Both the position numbers and the translations under genes were made by a program. A stretch of 64,000 nucleotides of DNA. Source: Salinispora fenicalii (lineage in GTDB: Bacteria > Actinomycetota > Actinomycetes > Mycobacteriales > Micromonosporaceae). Every line of letters begins with the position of its first letter. Positions within the stretch are counted from its first letter, which is position 1. The DNA lies in contig NZ_KI911471.1 in assembly GCF_000514815.1 (NCBI RefSeq), positions 559,062 to 623,061 of the forward strand, read 5' to 3'. This document shows positions 34,904 to 44,572 of this stretch, piece by piece. Under the pieces are notes generated by a model. That model ran no database searches and was not told the origin of the DNA. It saw only the letters and a list, made by a program, of their open reading frames with translations.

Positions 34904-36184
34904 ATGGCATTCGTAGCAGTCGATGCTGCCGATTCGGCCGGCCCGCCGGTCGGTCGGGAGATTTTTGCCGCCGCGGCCCGGCTCTACCGTGACCTGCACG
35001 CACATCCGGAGCTCTCCGGTGCGGAGGAGCGCACCGCAGCACGCTTCGCGGCTGCGCTACGGGGGATCGGGTACCAGGTCACGACCGGCGTCGGTGGGCA
35101 TGGCGTGGTCGGCGTCCTGCGCAACGGTGCCGGCCCGACCGTCCTGATCCGGGCAGAACTCGACGCGCTTCCGGTCGCCGAGGAGACCGGCCTGCCCTAT
35201 GCCAGCACCGCTACCGGCGTAGCCACCGACGGCCGGACCGTGCCGGTCATGCACGCCTGCGGACACGACCTGCACCTGGCCGCGGCGGCCGGCGCCGCCG
35301 CCCACCTGGCCCAAGCTCGGGACGGCTGGCGGGGGACGCTGTTGATCCTGGGACAGCCGGCCGAGGAGACCCTGCAGGGTGCGGCGGCCCTGCTCGATGA
35401 CGGTCTCTACGACCGGTTCGGCCGACCGGACCTGCTCCTGGCCCAGCATGCCGCACCGCTACCGGCGGGCATGGTCGCCCACGGGGCCGGTGCGATGACG
35501 GCCGGCTGCGTCACCCTGGAGATCATCGTGTCCGGGCGGGGCGGGCACGCGGCCACCCCGCAGCTCTGCGTGGATCCGGTGGTGCTCGCCGCGGGCATCG
35601 TCCTGCGGCTGCAGGCACTGGTGGCGCGGCAGGCCAACCGGGATGACCCGGTGGTGCTCACCGTCGGGACTCTGCGCGCCGGTCACCACGCGGCGGTCAT
35701 CGCCGACCGGGCGACGCTCGGGGTGACGATCCGGGCCCGGCGCGAGCGGACGCTGGACCAGGTGCTGGAGAGCGTGACCCGAACGGTTCGGGCCGCCTGC
35801 GCGGCCGCCGACACCCCACGTGAGCCGACGGTACGCGTCGTTGCGCGTACCCCCGCCTATGTGGGGGATCCGGCCGTGACCGCCCGGGTACGGGCCGCCC
35901 ACCTCGGGGTGTTCGGGACGGCGCGGGTCAGCGGGTGGCCCCCCTCCCTGGCGGCGGAGGACTTTCCGCTGCTGACCGCCGGGGGGATACCGAGCAGCTA
36001 CTGGATGCTCGGCACCGTGGGACCACGCCAGTGGCGGACGGCACCCGGCGCGAACGCGGCCGAGAAGCTGGGTAACCTGCCGACGAATCACAGCCCGAGG
36101 TTCGCCCCGAACGTTGAGCTGGCACTGCCGACTGGGGTGGCGGCTCTCATGGCCGCTGCCCGAACGCTGTTCGCCGTTGACTGA
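34904..36184 (+). CDS. M20-family metallopeptidase/amidohydrolase
   Basis: A 426-residue zinc-dependent hydrolase of the M20D (hippurate hydrolase/aminoacylase) type: LYRDLHAHPELSGAEERTAARF, RAELDALPVAEETGLPYAS, MHACGHDLHLAAA with metal-binding His-Asp-His, LGQPAEET with the catalytic Glu, and the dimer-domain SGRGGHAATP. A TTG at 34892 is an alternative start. Divergent from the peptide precursor across 150 bases. It may simply be a housekeeping amidase; a role in trimming the peptide is speculation. Confidence 0.85.
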   Translation: MAFVAVDAADSAGPPVGREIFAAAARLYRDLHAHPELSGAEERTAARFAAALRGIGYQVTTGVGGHGVVGVLRNGAGPTVLIRAELDALPVAEETGLPYASTATGVATDGRTVPVMHACGHDLHLAAAAGAAAHLAQARDGWRGTLLILGQPAEETLQGAAALLDDGLYDRFGRPDLLLAQHAAPLPAGMVAHGAGAMTAGCVTLEIIVSGRGGHAATPQLCVDPVVLAAGIVLRLQALVARQANRDDPVVLTVGTLRAGHHAAVIADRATLGVTIRARRERTLDQVLESVTRTVRAACAAADTPREPTVRVVARTPAYVGDPAVTARVRAAHLGVFGTARVSGWPPSLAAEDFPLLTAGGIPSSYWMLGTVGPRQWRTAPGANAAEKLGNLPTNHSPRFAPNVELALPTGVAALMAAARTLFAVD

Positions 36185-36224
36185 CCCGGGCCCTGTCCTG
36201 GTGCCCGCTGCTCGGGCCGGTCAG
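36181..36224. terminator. Hairpin between convergent genes
   Basis: CTGACC plus GGCCC (36181-36193) pairs with GGGCC plus GGTCAG (36214-36224), with a two-base bulge on the left arm. It overlaps the M20 stop and reaches the end of the oppositely oriented DUF421 gene, so it can serve both. Confidence 0.45.
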
Positions 36225-36721
36225 GGCGGTTGCTTGTCGGGGCGGCGGGTGATCACGCTGAACTGGCCGTCGGACTCCATCCGCATCTCCCGGACCTCAG
36301 CGAGGCTGTCGATGCCCTGCTCGCGCAGCTGCCCGTACAACTCGTCTTCGGTGACCAACTCCCGGCGCATGTTGCGGTGCAGCATCCGGCCGTCGCGGAC
36401 CAGGGCCAGTGGTTTCGGTCGGATCAGCCGGGCGGCGGGTTGCCAGCGGTAGGCGACGGCGTCGAGCAGGTACGCCCAACCGATGATCACCGCGACCAGC
36501 AGCACCCCATCGGCGAGCGAGGTGTAGCCGTTCGCCATGCCGTTCTGTGCCGCGTCGGCGATCAGCACGATGACCAGCAGGTCGGTCATTCCGGTGGTGC
36601 CGCTCTCCCGCTTCAGTAGGACCCGGAGCAGGAAGAACAGCGTCAGGTACATCACGCTGCCCCGGACGATGATCTCCAACAGCGGAGTGTCCGGCGTGAA
36701 GACCGCCCGCCAGTCGACCAC
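36221..36721 (-). CDS. DUF421 (YetF-like) membrane protein
   Basis: 166 residues. Three hydrophobic segments near the N-terminus are followed by the cytosolic YetF domain (KPLALVRDGRMLHRNMRRELVTEDELYGQLREQGIDSLAEVREMRMESDGQFSVI). The length and motif order are standard for the family, whose molecular function is unknown in actinobacteria. Stands alone on this strand. Confidence 0.85.
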   Translation of the reverse strand: MVDWRAVFTPDTPLLEIIVRGSVMYLTLFFLLRVLLKRESGTTGMTDLLVIVLIADAAQNGMANGYTSLADGVLLVAVIIGWAYLLDAVAYRWQPAARLIRPKPLALVRDGRMLHRNMRRELVTEDELYGQLREQGIDSLAEVREMRMESDGQFSVITRRPDKQPP

Positions 36722-36762
36722 GGCAGCGGCTACCCGACGGCGGCTAGGTCATGCCGGTGAGC

Positions 36763-37293
36763 TCAGCTCGCTGCTCCGACACACCGTTCCCAGTCCTGCC
36801 GCCACTGCCGTTCATCCGGTTCGCCGGCGGCGGCGACGAGCGCCTCCAGCGCGCCGATCAGCCCGACGTCGAGCGCGGTGCCGGTCACCGCGACCAGCCG
36901 CCGGATCTCGGTGCTACGGCGTCGAACGACCTCGCCGACCAGATCCCGGCCCGCGACGGTCAGGCTGAGCCAGGACACCCGGCGGTCGCTCTCGCCGGTC
37001 CGTCGGGCCACCAGCCCGCGTCGGGCCAGACGATCACAGGCGCGGGTGACGGTGGAGGGGTGGACGCGCAGGGTCGTGGCGAGATCAACGACCCGGGCCG
37101 GCCCCTGGGAGACGAGGAGGACCAGGATTCGGTACTGCGACATCGTGAGGTCAACATCGAGGGCATCGAGCGTGCGGACGGTGACGCCGACCAGCGAGCG
37201 GCACAGCGCTGCTAGCGCGTCTACCAGGGGTTCGTCCACCTGAGGCTCGTCCACCGCCGTCGACGACCCCGTTGGCTCCACGTAGAGTCGCAT
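36763..37293 (-). CDS. MarR-family transcriptional regulator
   Basis: 176 residues. Winged helix SQYRILVLLVSQGPARVVDLATTLRVHPSTVTRACDRLARRGLVARRTGESDRRVSWLSLT with the usual wing, and helical dimer ends. I start at the ATG at 37293; the frame is open far upstream but that part is a shadow of the channel gene. Divergent from the potassium channel gene at 37339 and may regulate it. Confidence 0.88.
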   Translation of the reverse strand: MRLYVEPTGSSTAVDEPQVDEPLVDALAALCRSLVGVTVRTLDALDVDLTMSQYRILVLLVSQGPARVVDLATTLRVHPSTVTRACDRLARRGLVARRTGESDRRVSWLSLTVAGRDLVGEVVRRRSTEIRRLVAVTGTALDVGLIGALEALVAAAGEPDERQWRQDWERCVGAAS

Positions 37294-37338
37294 CGGCCCA
37301 TAGTTGCACGGATACGTGCACCACGGTCGGGGGTGATC

Positions 37339-38139
37339 ATGGGAAACACCGGCTCCATCGGCCGGCGGGAGCAGCGGGTCGCGAGCTGGGAGCGGCTGAC
37401 CGCGCTGCCGCTGACCGTTTTCTCCCTGGTGTTCCTGGCCGCATACGCTGCGCCGATTCTGGATCCGCAACTTAGCTCGGCATGGACCACGGTCTGTCAG
37501 GTGACCACGTTCACCACCTGGCTGGTGTTCTGGCTCGACATGGCTGTCCGGTTCATCCTGCATACGCAGCGGCGACGCTTCCTCCGGGAGCACCTGTTCG
37601 ACCTCGCCGTGCTGCTCCTGCCGATGCTCCGTCCGCTGCGGGCACTGCGGTTGGTGACGGTGGTGCTCTCGCTCAGCCGGCGGACCGAGGCCTGGGTCCG
37701 CGGCCGGCTCAGCATCTACGTGGCCGCGACCACCGTGTTGTTGGTGGGGGTCGCCTCCCTGGCGGTCCTTGACGCCGAGCGGGCGGCGCCTGACCCGTCC
37801 ATCACCAACTACCCCGATGCCCTCTGGTGGGCGGCCGTGACCATCACGACCGTCGGCTACGGCGACTTCTATCCGGTCACCCCGGAGGGGCGACTGGTGG
37901 CGGTCGGCCTGATGATCGGCGGCATCGGGCTGATCGGTTTCGTGACCGGCTCGCTCGCCACCTGGATCGTTGACCGGGTGTCCGGCCAGGACCGGCAACC
38001 GGCAGCGACCGCCGAGGACGTCGCGGCGCTGCGCCAGGAGATCGTGGCGCTGCGCCAGCAGCTCGACCCGTCGGCCGGCGCCGTCTCCGCCGACCCGGTG
38101 ACCCCGCCGGTGCAGCCGGCACGCACGACCCACACCTGA
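37339..38139 (+). CDS. Voltage-gated-type potassium channel
   Basis: 266 residues with six hydrophobic segments: a voltage-sensor-like part including an Arg-rich S4 (LRPLRALRLVTVVLSLSRR), the pore helix and selectivity filter TVGYGD at about 171-176, then S6 (LMIGGIGLIGFVTGSLATWI) and a C-terminal coiled coil (DVAALRQEIVALRQQL). GTG 37333 is an alternative start. Likely a K+ channel or leak sensor in the plasma membrane. Confidence 0.87.
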   Translation: MGNTGSIGRREQRVASWERLTALPLTVFSLVFLAAYAAPILDPQLSSAWTTVCQVTTFTTWLVFWLDMAVRFILHTQRRRFLREHLFDLAVLLLPMLRPLRALRLVTVVLSLSRRTEAWVRGRLSIYVAATTVLLVGVASLAVLDAERAAPDPSITNYPDALWWAAVTITTVGYGDFYPVTPEGRLVAVGLMIGGIGLIGFVTGSLATWIVDRVSGQDRQPAATAEDVAALRQEIVALRQQLDPSAGAVSADPVTPPVQPARTTHT

Positions 38140-38249
38140 CGGGTGACCGACGGCGGATGAATCCGCCCGCGGGGGCGGATTCGCCGACGGCGACGCGATC
38201 GGGTGTCGTCCCGGGATGCTGGTGTTCGTGGCGGCGTGGAGCCGCTGGT

Positions 38250-38660
38250 ATGGATGACATGTCCGACCAGCATTGGATGTTGGAGGCGGTGGACCTCCTG
38301 GTACGGGTGGTCGAGGCCGCCGGCATCCTTATTATCTTTGCCGGCGCGATGATGGCGTTCGTCCGGTTCGTGGTCGTAGGGTTGCGGCACCGGCAGAGCC
38401 GGGCGTTCGTGCCGATCCGGCTAACTCTCGGGCGGTTCCTGACCCTCGGGCTGGAGTTTCAACTCGCCTCGGACATCATGCGCACCGCTGTCGCACCGAC
38501 CCTGCTGGATATCGCCGAGCTGGCGGCGGTAGCGGCGATCCGGACCGCGCTGAACTTCTTCCTCGCCCGTGAGATCAAGCAGGAGCGCCGGGAGATCGCC
38601 GAGGTCGGTTCGCCCGGGCGCGGCGACTCGAACCGGGTGGGTCCGGAGCCGGCCTCGTGA
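38250..38660 (+). CDS. DUF1622 membrane protein
   Basis: 136 residues. VDLLVRVVEAAGILIIFAGAMMAFVRFVVV and RLTLGRFLTLGLEFQLASDIMRTAVAPTLLDIAELAAVAAIRTALNFFLAREI match the DUF1622 family of small inner-membrane proteins. GGAG lies eight bases before the ATG at 38250. Its stop overlaps the next small membrane protein, so the two are coupled. Function unknown. Confidence 0.82.
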   Translation: MDDMSDQHWMLEAVDLLVRVVEAAGILIIFAGAMMAFVRFVVVGLRHRQSRAFVPIRLTLGRFLTLGLEFQLASDIMRTAVAPTLLDIAELAAVAAIRTALNFFLAREIKQERREIAEVGSPGRGDSNRVGPEPAS

Positions 38661-38947
38661 GCACCCTGGTCGACTACGCCGTCCTGGCCTGTATGGCCGC
38701 GGGCATCGGGTCGGCCGCGGTGGTTCTCCTGGTGTCCAGGAACGCAGTCTTGGCCCTACGCGTCGGCCTTGATCTGTGGTTGGCCGCCAGCCTGCTGCGG
38801 ATCGCGGAGCCGCCGGTGGGGGAGCACCTGCTCTACGTGGTGGCGATCATGGTGATCCGCCAGCTGATCCGCGTGGCCCTGGTCACCGGTTGGAGTCAGC
38901 GCCGGCCAGTCGATCCGCCAGCGGCGCCCCGCTCATCCGTTCCCTAG
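38657..38947 (+). CDS. Small membrane protein, unknown function
   Basis: 96 residues; GTG overlaps the preceding stop. Three hydrophobic stretches (YAVLACMAAGIGSAAVVLLVS; LALRVGLDLWLAASLLRI; LLYVVAIMVIRQLIRVALV). The size and pattern resemble DUF1622 partners. No function can be assigned. Confidence 0.6.
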   Translation: MSTLVDYAVLACMAAGIGSAAVVLLVSRNAVLALRVGLDLWLAASLLRIAEPPVGEHLLYVVAIMVIRQLIRVALVTGWSQRRPVDPPAAPRSSVP

Positions 38948-39074
38948 CACGTGAGTGCCGTGCCCGGGCCAGTTTGCCGGTAGTTCCGTCGCCGGTGCCG
39001 TCGCCGGTCGCACGATGGGTGGTACGAGCGCCGGCACGTCAGGTGTCGGTGGTGACGCTACCGGGGGTAGCAAG

Positions 39075-40913
39075 GTGCAGGAGGTCGTGGTCTCGCCGGT
39101 GGAGGAGATCGGCGGAGTGCTGCCGGGGCTGGCCGAGCAGGTCTGGACCAACGCCCGGGAGGACCCGGAGGCGGTGCAGTTCATCCGGCCCGCGCCGGTG
39201 TCCCGCGCCTGGCCTGCGCGCCGGTCGGTGCGCGGTGGGGACGTGCCGGTGACGTGCGCCCAGTTCCGGGACGACGTGCTCAGCCTCGCCCGTGGCTTCC
39301 TCGCGGCCGGGGTGGGGCACGGTGACCGGGTCGGGCTGGTCAGCCGCACCCGGTACGAGTGGACCCTGGTCGACTACGCCCTCTGGGCGATCGGGGCGGT
39401 GCCGGTGCCGGTCTTCGAGACGGCCAGCGCGGACCAACTCGGGTGGGTCCTGTCGGATGCGGGCGTGGTGGGCTGCGTGGTGGAGACGTCTGATCAGGCT
39501 GAGTTGGTCGCCGGCCGGCGTTCGGATTTGCCGGCGCTGCGCGACGTGTGGCAGATCGACGCCGGCGACTTGATCAATCTTGCCGGCCAGGGGCGTACGG
39601 TTGACGACGCGGTGGTTGACGGCCGGCGCCGCCGGGTGACCGGTGGTGACATGGCCACGATCGTCTACACCAGCGGCACGACGGGTCGGCCAAAGGGCTG
39701 TGTGCTGACCCACCGCTCCATCCACTGTGATGTGACCGCCGCGGTCTCGGTGCTGCCGCAGCTGCTGCACGCCGGGGCGGCCACGGTGCTGTTCCTGCCC
39801 CTGGCCCACGCGTTCGCCCGGATGATCCAGGTCGGGGTGGTGCAGACCCGGACCACCATGGTGCACAGCGCCGACATCGCCGGCGTGCTGGAGCAACTGC
39901 GCCGGCACCGGCCGACGTTCGTCCTGGCGGTGCCCCGGGTCTTCGAGAAGCTGCACAGTCGGGCGAAGCAGAAGGCCGAGGAGAGCCACCGGGGCTGGCT
40001 GTTCCGGCTCGCCGAGCGGGTGGCGGTGCGGTACAGCCATGGCCTCGATCGTTCCTGGGGCCCGAACCCCCTGCTTCGGCTCGCCCGAGGCGGGTTCGAC
40101 CTGCTGGTGTACCGGAAGCTGCGGGCCGCCCTGGGCGGTCGCTGCTCCGCGGCGATTGTCGGCGGCGCGCCGCTCGGCGAATGGCTGGGGCACTTCTTCC
40201 GCGGTGCGGGCCTGCTGGTGCTGGAGGGGTACGGGCTCACCGAGACCTCCCCGGCGTTGACGGCGAACACGCCGACGACCCAACGGATCGGCACGGTCGG
40301 TCGACCCCTGCCCGGCGTGAAGATCAAGATCGCCGACGATGGCGAGATCCTCGCCCGCGGCGACCCGGTCTTCCCCGGGTACTGGAACAACGCGGAGGCT
40401 ACCCGGGCGGTGTTCACCCAGGACGGGTGGATGCGGACCGGCGACCTCGGCGAGCTCGACTCCGACGGGTTCCTGCGGATCACCGGGCGGCAGAAGGAGA
40501 TCATCGTTACCGCCTCCGGGCAGAACCTCGCGCCCGCGCCGCTCGAGGAGGCGATCCGGGCGCACCCGTTGGTCAGCCAGTGCATGCTGATCGGTGACGA
40601 TCGCCCGTACGTCGTCGCGCTGGTCACCATCGACCCGTCCGCCTGGGAACGCTGGCGCTCCGAGCACGGCCGCTCGGACGACGCGACCGTGGCCGAGCTG
40701 CGGGACGACCCGGAGCTGTGCGGCGAGATCCAGGCGGCCGTTGACCGTGCGAACGCGACCGTCTCCCGCGCCGAGCAGGTCAAGACCTTCCGCATCCTGC
40801 CCCGGGATCTCACTGAGGCCGAGGGTGAACTCACCCCCATTCTCAAGATCAAGAAAAGTGTGGTCGAGGAACACTTCAGCGAGGACGTCGACGCCCTGTA
40901 CCAGGGCCACTGA
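39075..40913 (+). CDS. Long-chain acyl-CoA synthetase (AMP-dependent ligase)
   Basis: About 612 residues. AMP-binding signature IVYTSGTTGRPKGCVLTH, FLPLAHAFARM, EGYGLTETSPALT, RTGDLGELDSDGFLRITGRQKEIIVTASGQNLAP and a C-terminal KIKKSVVEEHF place it in the bacterial FadD15-like long-chain fatty-acid CoA ligases that make acyl-CoA from fatty acid, ATP and CoA. The start is uncertain: several GTG codons (39075, 39087) and an open frame to 38955 exist. No partner genes. Confidence 0.87.
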   Translation: MQEVVVSPVEEIGGVLPGLAEQVWTNAREDPEAVQFIRPAPVSRAWPARRSVRGGDVPVTCAQFRDDVLSLARGFLAAGVGHGDRVGLVSRTRYEWTLVDYALWAIGAVPVPVFETASADQLGWVLSDAGVVGCVVETSDQAELVAGRRSDLPALRDVWQIDAGDLINLAGQGRTVDDAVVDGRRRRVTGGDMATIVYTSGTTGRPKGCVLTHRSIHCDVTAAVSVLPQLLHAGAATVLFLPLAHAFARMIQVGVVQTRTTMVHSADIAGVLEQLRRHRPTFVLAVPRVFEKLHSRAKQKAEESHRGWLFRLAERVAVRYSHGLDRSWGPNPLLRLARGGFDLLVYRKLRAALGGRCSAAIVGGAPLGEWLGHFFRGAGLLVLEGYGLTETSPALTANTPTTQRIGTVGRPLPGVKIKIADDGEILARGDPVFPGYWNNAEATRAVFTQDGWMRTGDLGELDSDGFLRITGRQKEIIVTASGQNLAPAPLEEAIRAHPLVSQCMLIGDDRPYVVALVTIDPSAWERWRSEHGRSDDATVAELRDDPELCGEIQAAVDRANATVSRAEQVKTFRILPRDLTEAEGELTPILKIKKSVVEEHFSEDVDALYQGH

Positions 40914-41058
40914 GCTGGGCGGGGCGCTCGCGTCCATGCCCTGAGCAGGGCCCGCTGAACCGGGTGGGTGCTGGCGTCCGTTCGGCCCGGGCGGTGCTGG
41001 TGTCCGTCAGGGCGAGGGCCGCGACGGGGAGCCGTGGCGGTGTACCGGAAGGGGTGCC

Positions 41059-41916
41059 ATGGCAGCCGGTGTCATCGGCGTGGTGATCGTGCTGGTCGTT
41101 CTGGCGCTGCTCGGCGCCCTGAGCCTGCGGATCGTGCAGCAGTACGAACGCGGGGTGGTCTTCCGCTTCGGACGGGTGTTGTTCCCCGTCCGGGAACCCG
41201 GCCTGCGGCTGATCATTCCAATCGTGGACCGCATGGTCCGGGTGAGTATGCAGACCACGGTGATCGACGTGCCGGCGCAGGGGGCGATCACGCGGGACAA
41301 CGTGACCCTCAAGGTTGACGCGGTGGTCTACTTCCGGGTCGTGGACCCGGTGAAGGCCCTAGTGAACGTGGAGAAGTATCCGGCGGCGGTGCTGCAGATC
41401 TCGCAGACCGCGCTGCGCTCGGTGATCGGCAAGGTGGACCTGGACACCCTCCTCGCCGACCGGGACAAGGTCAACGCCGATCTCAAGTCGGTGATCGACG
41501 ACCCGACCGAGGAGCCGTGGGGGCTGAACATCGAGCGGGTCGAGGTCAAGGACGTCTCGTTGCCGGAGGGAATGAAGCGGTCGATGTCTCGGCAGGCCGA
41601 GGCCGAGCGGGACCGGCGGGCCCGGGTCATCGCCGCCGACGGCGAGTACCAGGCGTCCCAGCGGCTCGCCGACGCCTCCCAGACGATGGCGGACACCCCG
41701 GGCGCGTACCAGCTGCGGCTGCTCCAGACCGTGTCGGATGTGGCGGCGGAGAAGAACAGCACCCTGGTGATGCCCTTCCCGGTGGAGCTGCTGCGCTTCT
41801 TCGACAAGTACGCGCGGGGCGCCCCGACCGACCAGGACGAGGCGGTGGCGGAGCAGGCAGCCGCGGTGGCCGGTGACGGGCACCGCCGTGACGGCGGGCC
41901 GCGTCCAGCCCGGTGA
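41059..41916 (+). CDS. SPFH/band-7 (slipin-like) membrane protein
   Basis: 285 residues. One N-terminal membrane segment is followed by the SPFH domain (IVQQYERGVVFRFGRVLFPVREPGLRLIIPIVD; TRDNVTLKVDAVVYFRVVDPVKALVNVEKYPAAVLQISQTALRSVIGKVDLDTLLADRDKVN) and a helical coiled part (SRQAEAERDRRARVIAADGEYQASQRLADAS). GGAAGG precedes the ATG. Family members form membrane-associated oligomers and often tether proteases; the NfeD partner is not visible here. Confidence 0.88.
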   Translation: MAAGVIGVVIVLVVLALLGALSLRIVQQYERGVVFRFGRVLFPVREPGLRLIIPIVDRMVRVSMQTTVIDVPAQGAITRDNVTLKVDAVVYFRVVDPVKALVNVEKYPAAVLQISQTALRSVIGKVDLDTLLADRDKVNADLKSVIDDPTEEPWGLNIERVEVKDVSLPEGMKRSMSRQAEAERDRRARVIAADGEYQASQRLADASQTMADTPGAYQLRLLQTVSDVAAEKNSTLVMPFPVELLRFFDKYARGAPTDQDEAVAEQAAAVAGDGHRRDGGPRPAR

Positions 41917-42032
41917 ACGGCTACCATCGGCCGCATGACCTGGCGACATTGATCCACCGCTGAGTGCCCTTCCCGTGGGCCACCGCGGTCGCCGTACCTC
42001 CGGCGTCCGTACTCACCTCACGGGAAGAAACG

Positions 42033-43277
42033 ATGACCTCCGACACGACCCCACTGCGAGGTGGCCCGCACCCGGGCCCGACCGCCGCGCCCGACCGGCG
42101 GGTCCGGTCACTCGCGGCAGCCCTCTACGGGTACGCGTTCCTGCGCGACCTCGTCCTGCTCTACCCCGTCTACCCGCTGCTGTTCACCGACACCGGTCTG
42201 ACGGTGTGGCAGATCTCGACCCTGTTCGTCATCTGGTCGGCCAGTTCGATCGTGCTGGAGGTCCCCTCCGGGGCGTTGGCCGACGCCGTCTCCCGGCGGC
42301 TGCTGCTCTGCCTCGCGCCGCTGGTGACCGCCGCCGGCTTCGCGCTCTGGACACTCGTGCCCTCGTACCCGGCCTTCGCGGTGGGTTTCCTGCTCTGGGG
42401 AGCCGGCGGCGCACTCGCCTCCGGTGCGTTGGAGGCCCTGGTCTACACCGGCCTGGAGCGGCTCGGCGCGGCCAGCCGGTACGCCCGTGTCATCGGCCGG
42501 GCCCGCACCGCGGAAACCCTCGGCGTGTTGGCCTCCCTCGTGTTGGCGGCGCCGGTACTCGCCCTCGGTGGCTACCCCGCTCTCGGCGTGGCGAGCGTCC
42601 TGGCCTGCCTGATGGCCGCCGCCGTCGCCACCCGCCTACCGGAGCACCGCGAGCCGGGCGCCGGGCCGGGCGCAGACCCCGACGACGGTGGACACGGCTG
42701 GTGGGCCTCCCTGCGGGGCGGGCTGGCCGAGGCGCACGCCGACCGGACGGTGCGCGCGGCGGTGCTGCTGGTCGCCGCCGTCGCCGCCGGATGGGGGGCG
42801 CTCGACGAGTACCTTCCGCTGTTGGCCCGAGACGTCGGGGCGAGCGGGCCGGCCGTGCCGTTGCTGCTCGTACTCACCTGGGTTGGTGTCGCCGTCGGCG
42901 GCCTGCTCGCCCCGGCGGGGGAGCGGCTGGGTCGTCGCGGGTACGCCGGCCTGATCGGTGGGTCCGCCGGGGCGCTCGCCGCCGGCGCGCTGATCGGTCA
43001 TCCGGTCGGGTTCCTGCTGGTGGGCGTCGCCTTCTGCGGCTTCCAACTGGCCACTGTGCTCGCCGACGTCCGGCTCCAGGCGCGGATCGTCGGCCCGGAC
43101 CGCGCCACCGTCACCTCGCTCGCCGGGATGGCGACCGACACGACGATCATCGCGTGCTACGTCGGGTACGGCCTGCTCGCCACCGTCGCCGGCAACCGGG
43201 TCGCGTTCGCGGTGGCGGTGGCGCCCTACCTTGTCGTGGCGCTGCTGGTGGCCGTCGTACGACCAGTCCGTCGATGA
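42033..43277 (+). CDS. MFS transporter
   Basis: 414 residues, 12 hydrophobic segments. MFS loop motif GALADAVSRRLLLCLAPLVTAAG is present. GGGAAG lies nine bases before the ATG at 42033. The substrate is unknown; sequence style resembles multidrug or sugar-phosphate exporters of unknown role. Convergent with the next MFS gene across a hairpin. Confidence 0.82.
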   Translation: MTSDTTPLRGGPHPGPTAAPDRRVRSLAAALYGYAFLRDLVLLYPVYPLLFTDTGLTVWQISTLFVIWSASSIVLEVPSGALADAVSRRLLLCLAPLVTAAGFALWTLVPSYPAFAVGFLLWGAGGALASGALEALVYTGLERLGAASRYARVIGRARTAETLGVLASLVLAAPVLALGGYPALGVASVLACLMAAAVATRLPEHREPGAGPGADPDDGGHGWWASLRGGLAEAHADRTVRAAVLLVAAVAAGWGALDEYLPLLARDVGASGPAVPLLLVLTWVGVAVGGLLAPAGERLGRRGYAGLIGGSAGALAAGALIGHPVGFLLVGVAFCGFQLATVLADVRLQARIVGPDRATVTSLAGMATDTTIIACYVGYGLLATVAGNRVAFAVAVAPYLVVALLVAVVRPVRR

Positions 43278-43309
43278 TCCAGGCCGTGGAGGTGACCGCG
43301 TACGCGCGC

Positions 43310-43355
43310 GGGCGCCCCGCTCCGACCAGGAAGGCCCGGGTGGAGCGGGGCGCCC
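43310..43355. terminator. Bidirectional hairpin between two convergent MFS genes
   Basis: GGGCGCCCCGCTCC (43310-43323) is perfectly complementary to 43342-43355 with an 18-base loop; the flanks also share CGTACG-type complementarity. It separates two convergent genes and lacks a long T-run. Confidence 0.65.
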
Positions 43356-43363
43356 CGTACGCG

Positions 43364-44572
43364 TCAGGCGGCTGATGCCGTACGCAGCGGTCGCCAGGCG
43401 GTGACAGTGATGAGCGCCAGTACGGCGGCGGCGATCCAGAACGGTGTGGTGAGTCCCCACGCGCCGGCGAGCAGGCCGCCGAGGAGTGAACCGAGGGCCG
43501 CGCCGCCGAGATCGAGCAGCGAGTAGACGCTGCCGACCCGGCCGAGCAGGTGTGCGGGCACGACGCGCTGGCGCAGGGTCACCACGATGACGCCCCAGAC
43601 CATGGTGTGTACTCCGAAGATGATCAGAATGGCGGCGGCGACGAGCGGGGTTGTGGTGATCGCCAGGGTGACGTGGGTGACGAACTCGACGACGAGGCCC
43701 GCGCGGAGCAGCGTGCCGGCATCGACGATCCGTTGTAGCCGCGGCGCGAGGACAGTACCGACCAGCCCGCCGACGGCGAAGGTGGTCAGGAGGAAGCCGA
43801 AGCTGAGGTCGGACAGGCCCAGCCGCTGCCGGGCGTAGAGGACCAGGGTGGCGAAGGCGGCGCAGAACGCGAGGTTCGCCAGCCCCATACTCACCGCGAG
43901 CGTACGCAGCAGTCGATGTCCGAACAGCCAGCGGACACCGTCGGTGATCTCCGTCCGCAGGCTCCGGCGCGGTGCCGCTGGCGGGAGCGCGGGGATCGGC
44001 CGGATCGTCGCCATCAGCGCCGCGGCCACGGCGAAGGTCAGGGCGTTGACGCCGAACGGCACGGCGGCGGCGATCACGAACAGCCACGCCCCGAGCGGCT
44101 TGGCGACGAACTGGTTGGCGATGGTGAAGGTGGCCATCAGGCGGGCGTTGGCGCTGGCCAACTGGTCCGGTGCCACGATGGCGGGCAGGAACGCGCCGGC
44201 GGCGGTGTCGGCCAGGGTCTCCCCGGTACCGAGGAGGAAGAACACCGCGTAGACCAGAGCGACCGTGGCGGTGTCGGTGCTGACGGCGAGGGTCAGCGCG
44301 GTGAGTGCCGCGGCGCGCAGCGTGTTGACGGCCACCACCAGCTTGCGGCGGTCCAGCCGGTCCACGTAGGCGCCGCTGATCAGAGCGAACAGCAGCCAGG
44401 GCAGTTGTTGGACGAAGACAGCGCCACCGATGAGCGCCGGATTGGTGGTGATGGAGGCGACCAGCAGTGGACCGGCCGCCATGGTGACTCCGTCACCGAC
44501 ATTGGCTACGGCCGAGGCGGTCCACAGTGTGGTGAAGTCCGCGCCGAGACGCGCGGAGACAAGGGCACGCAA
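43364..44572 (-). CDS. MFS transporter (enterobactin-exporter/EntS-like type)
   Basis: 402 residues with 12 hydrophobic segments. N-terminal FTTLWTASAVANVGDGVTMAAGPLLVASIT and loop DRLDRRKLVVAVNTLRAAALTALTL are typical of the DHA3 subfamily. The TTG at 44572 is chosen because GAGGAG precedes it by six bases. Substrate unknown. Divergent from the lycopene cyclase gene. Confidence 0.82.
   Translation of the reverse strand: MRALVSARLGADFTTLWTASAVANVGDGVTMAAGPLLVASITTNPALIGGAVFVQQLPWLLFALISGAYVDRLDRRKLVVAVNTLRAAALTALTLAVSTDTATVALVYAVFFLLGTGETLADTAAGAFLPAIVAPDQLASANARLMATFTIANQFVAKPLGAWLFVIAAAVPFGVNALTFAVAAALMATIRPIPALPPAAPRRSLRTEITDGVRWLFGHRLLRTLAVSMGLANLAFCAAFATLVLYARQRLGLSDLSFGFLLTTFAVGGLVGTVLAPRLQRIVDAGTLLRAGLVVEFVTHVTLAITTTPLVAAAILIIFGVHTMVWGVIVVTLRQRVVPAHLLGRVGSVYSLLDLGGAALGSLLGGLLAGAWGLTTPFWIAAAVLALITVTAWRPLRTASAA

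Noticed and set aside
36763..38133. 456-codon minus-strand frame spanning MarR
   Set aside because: Only the last 176 codons match MarR; the rest is a shadow of the channel gene.
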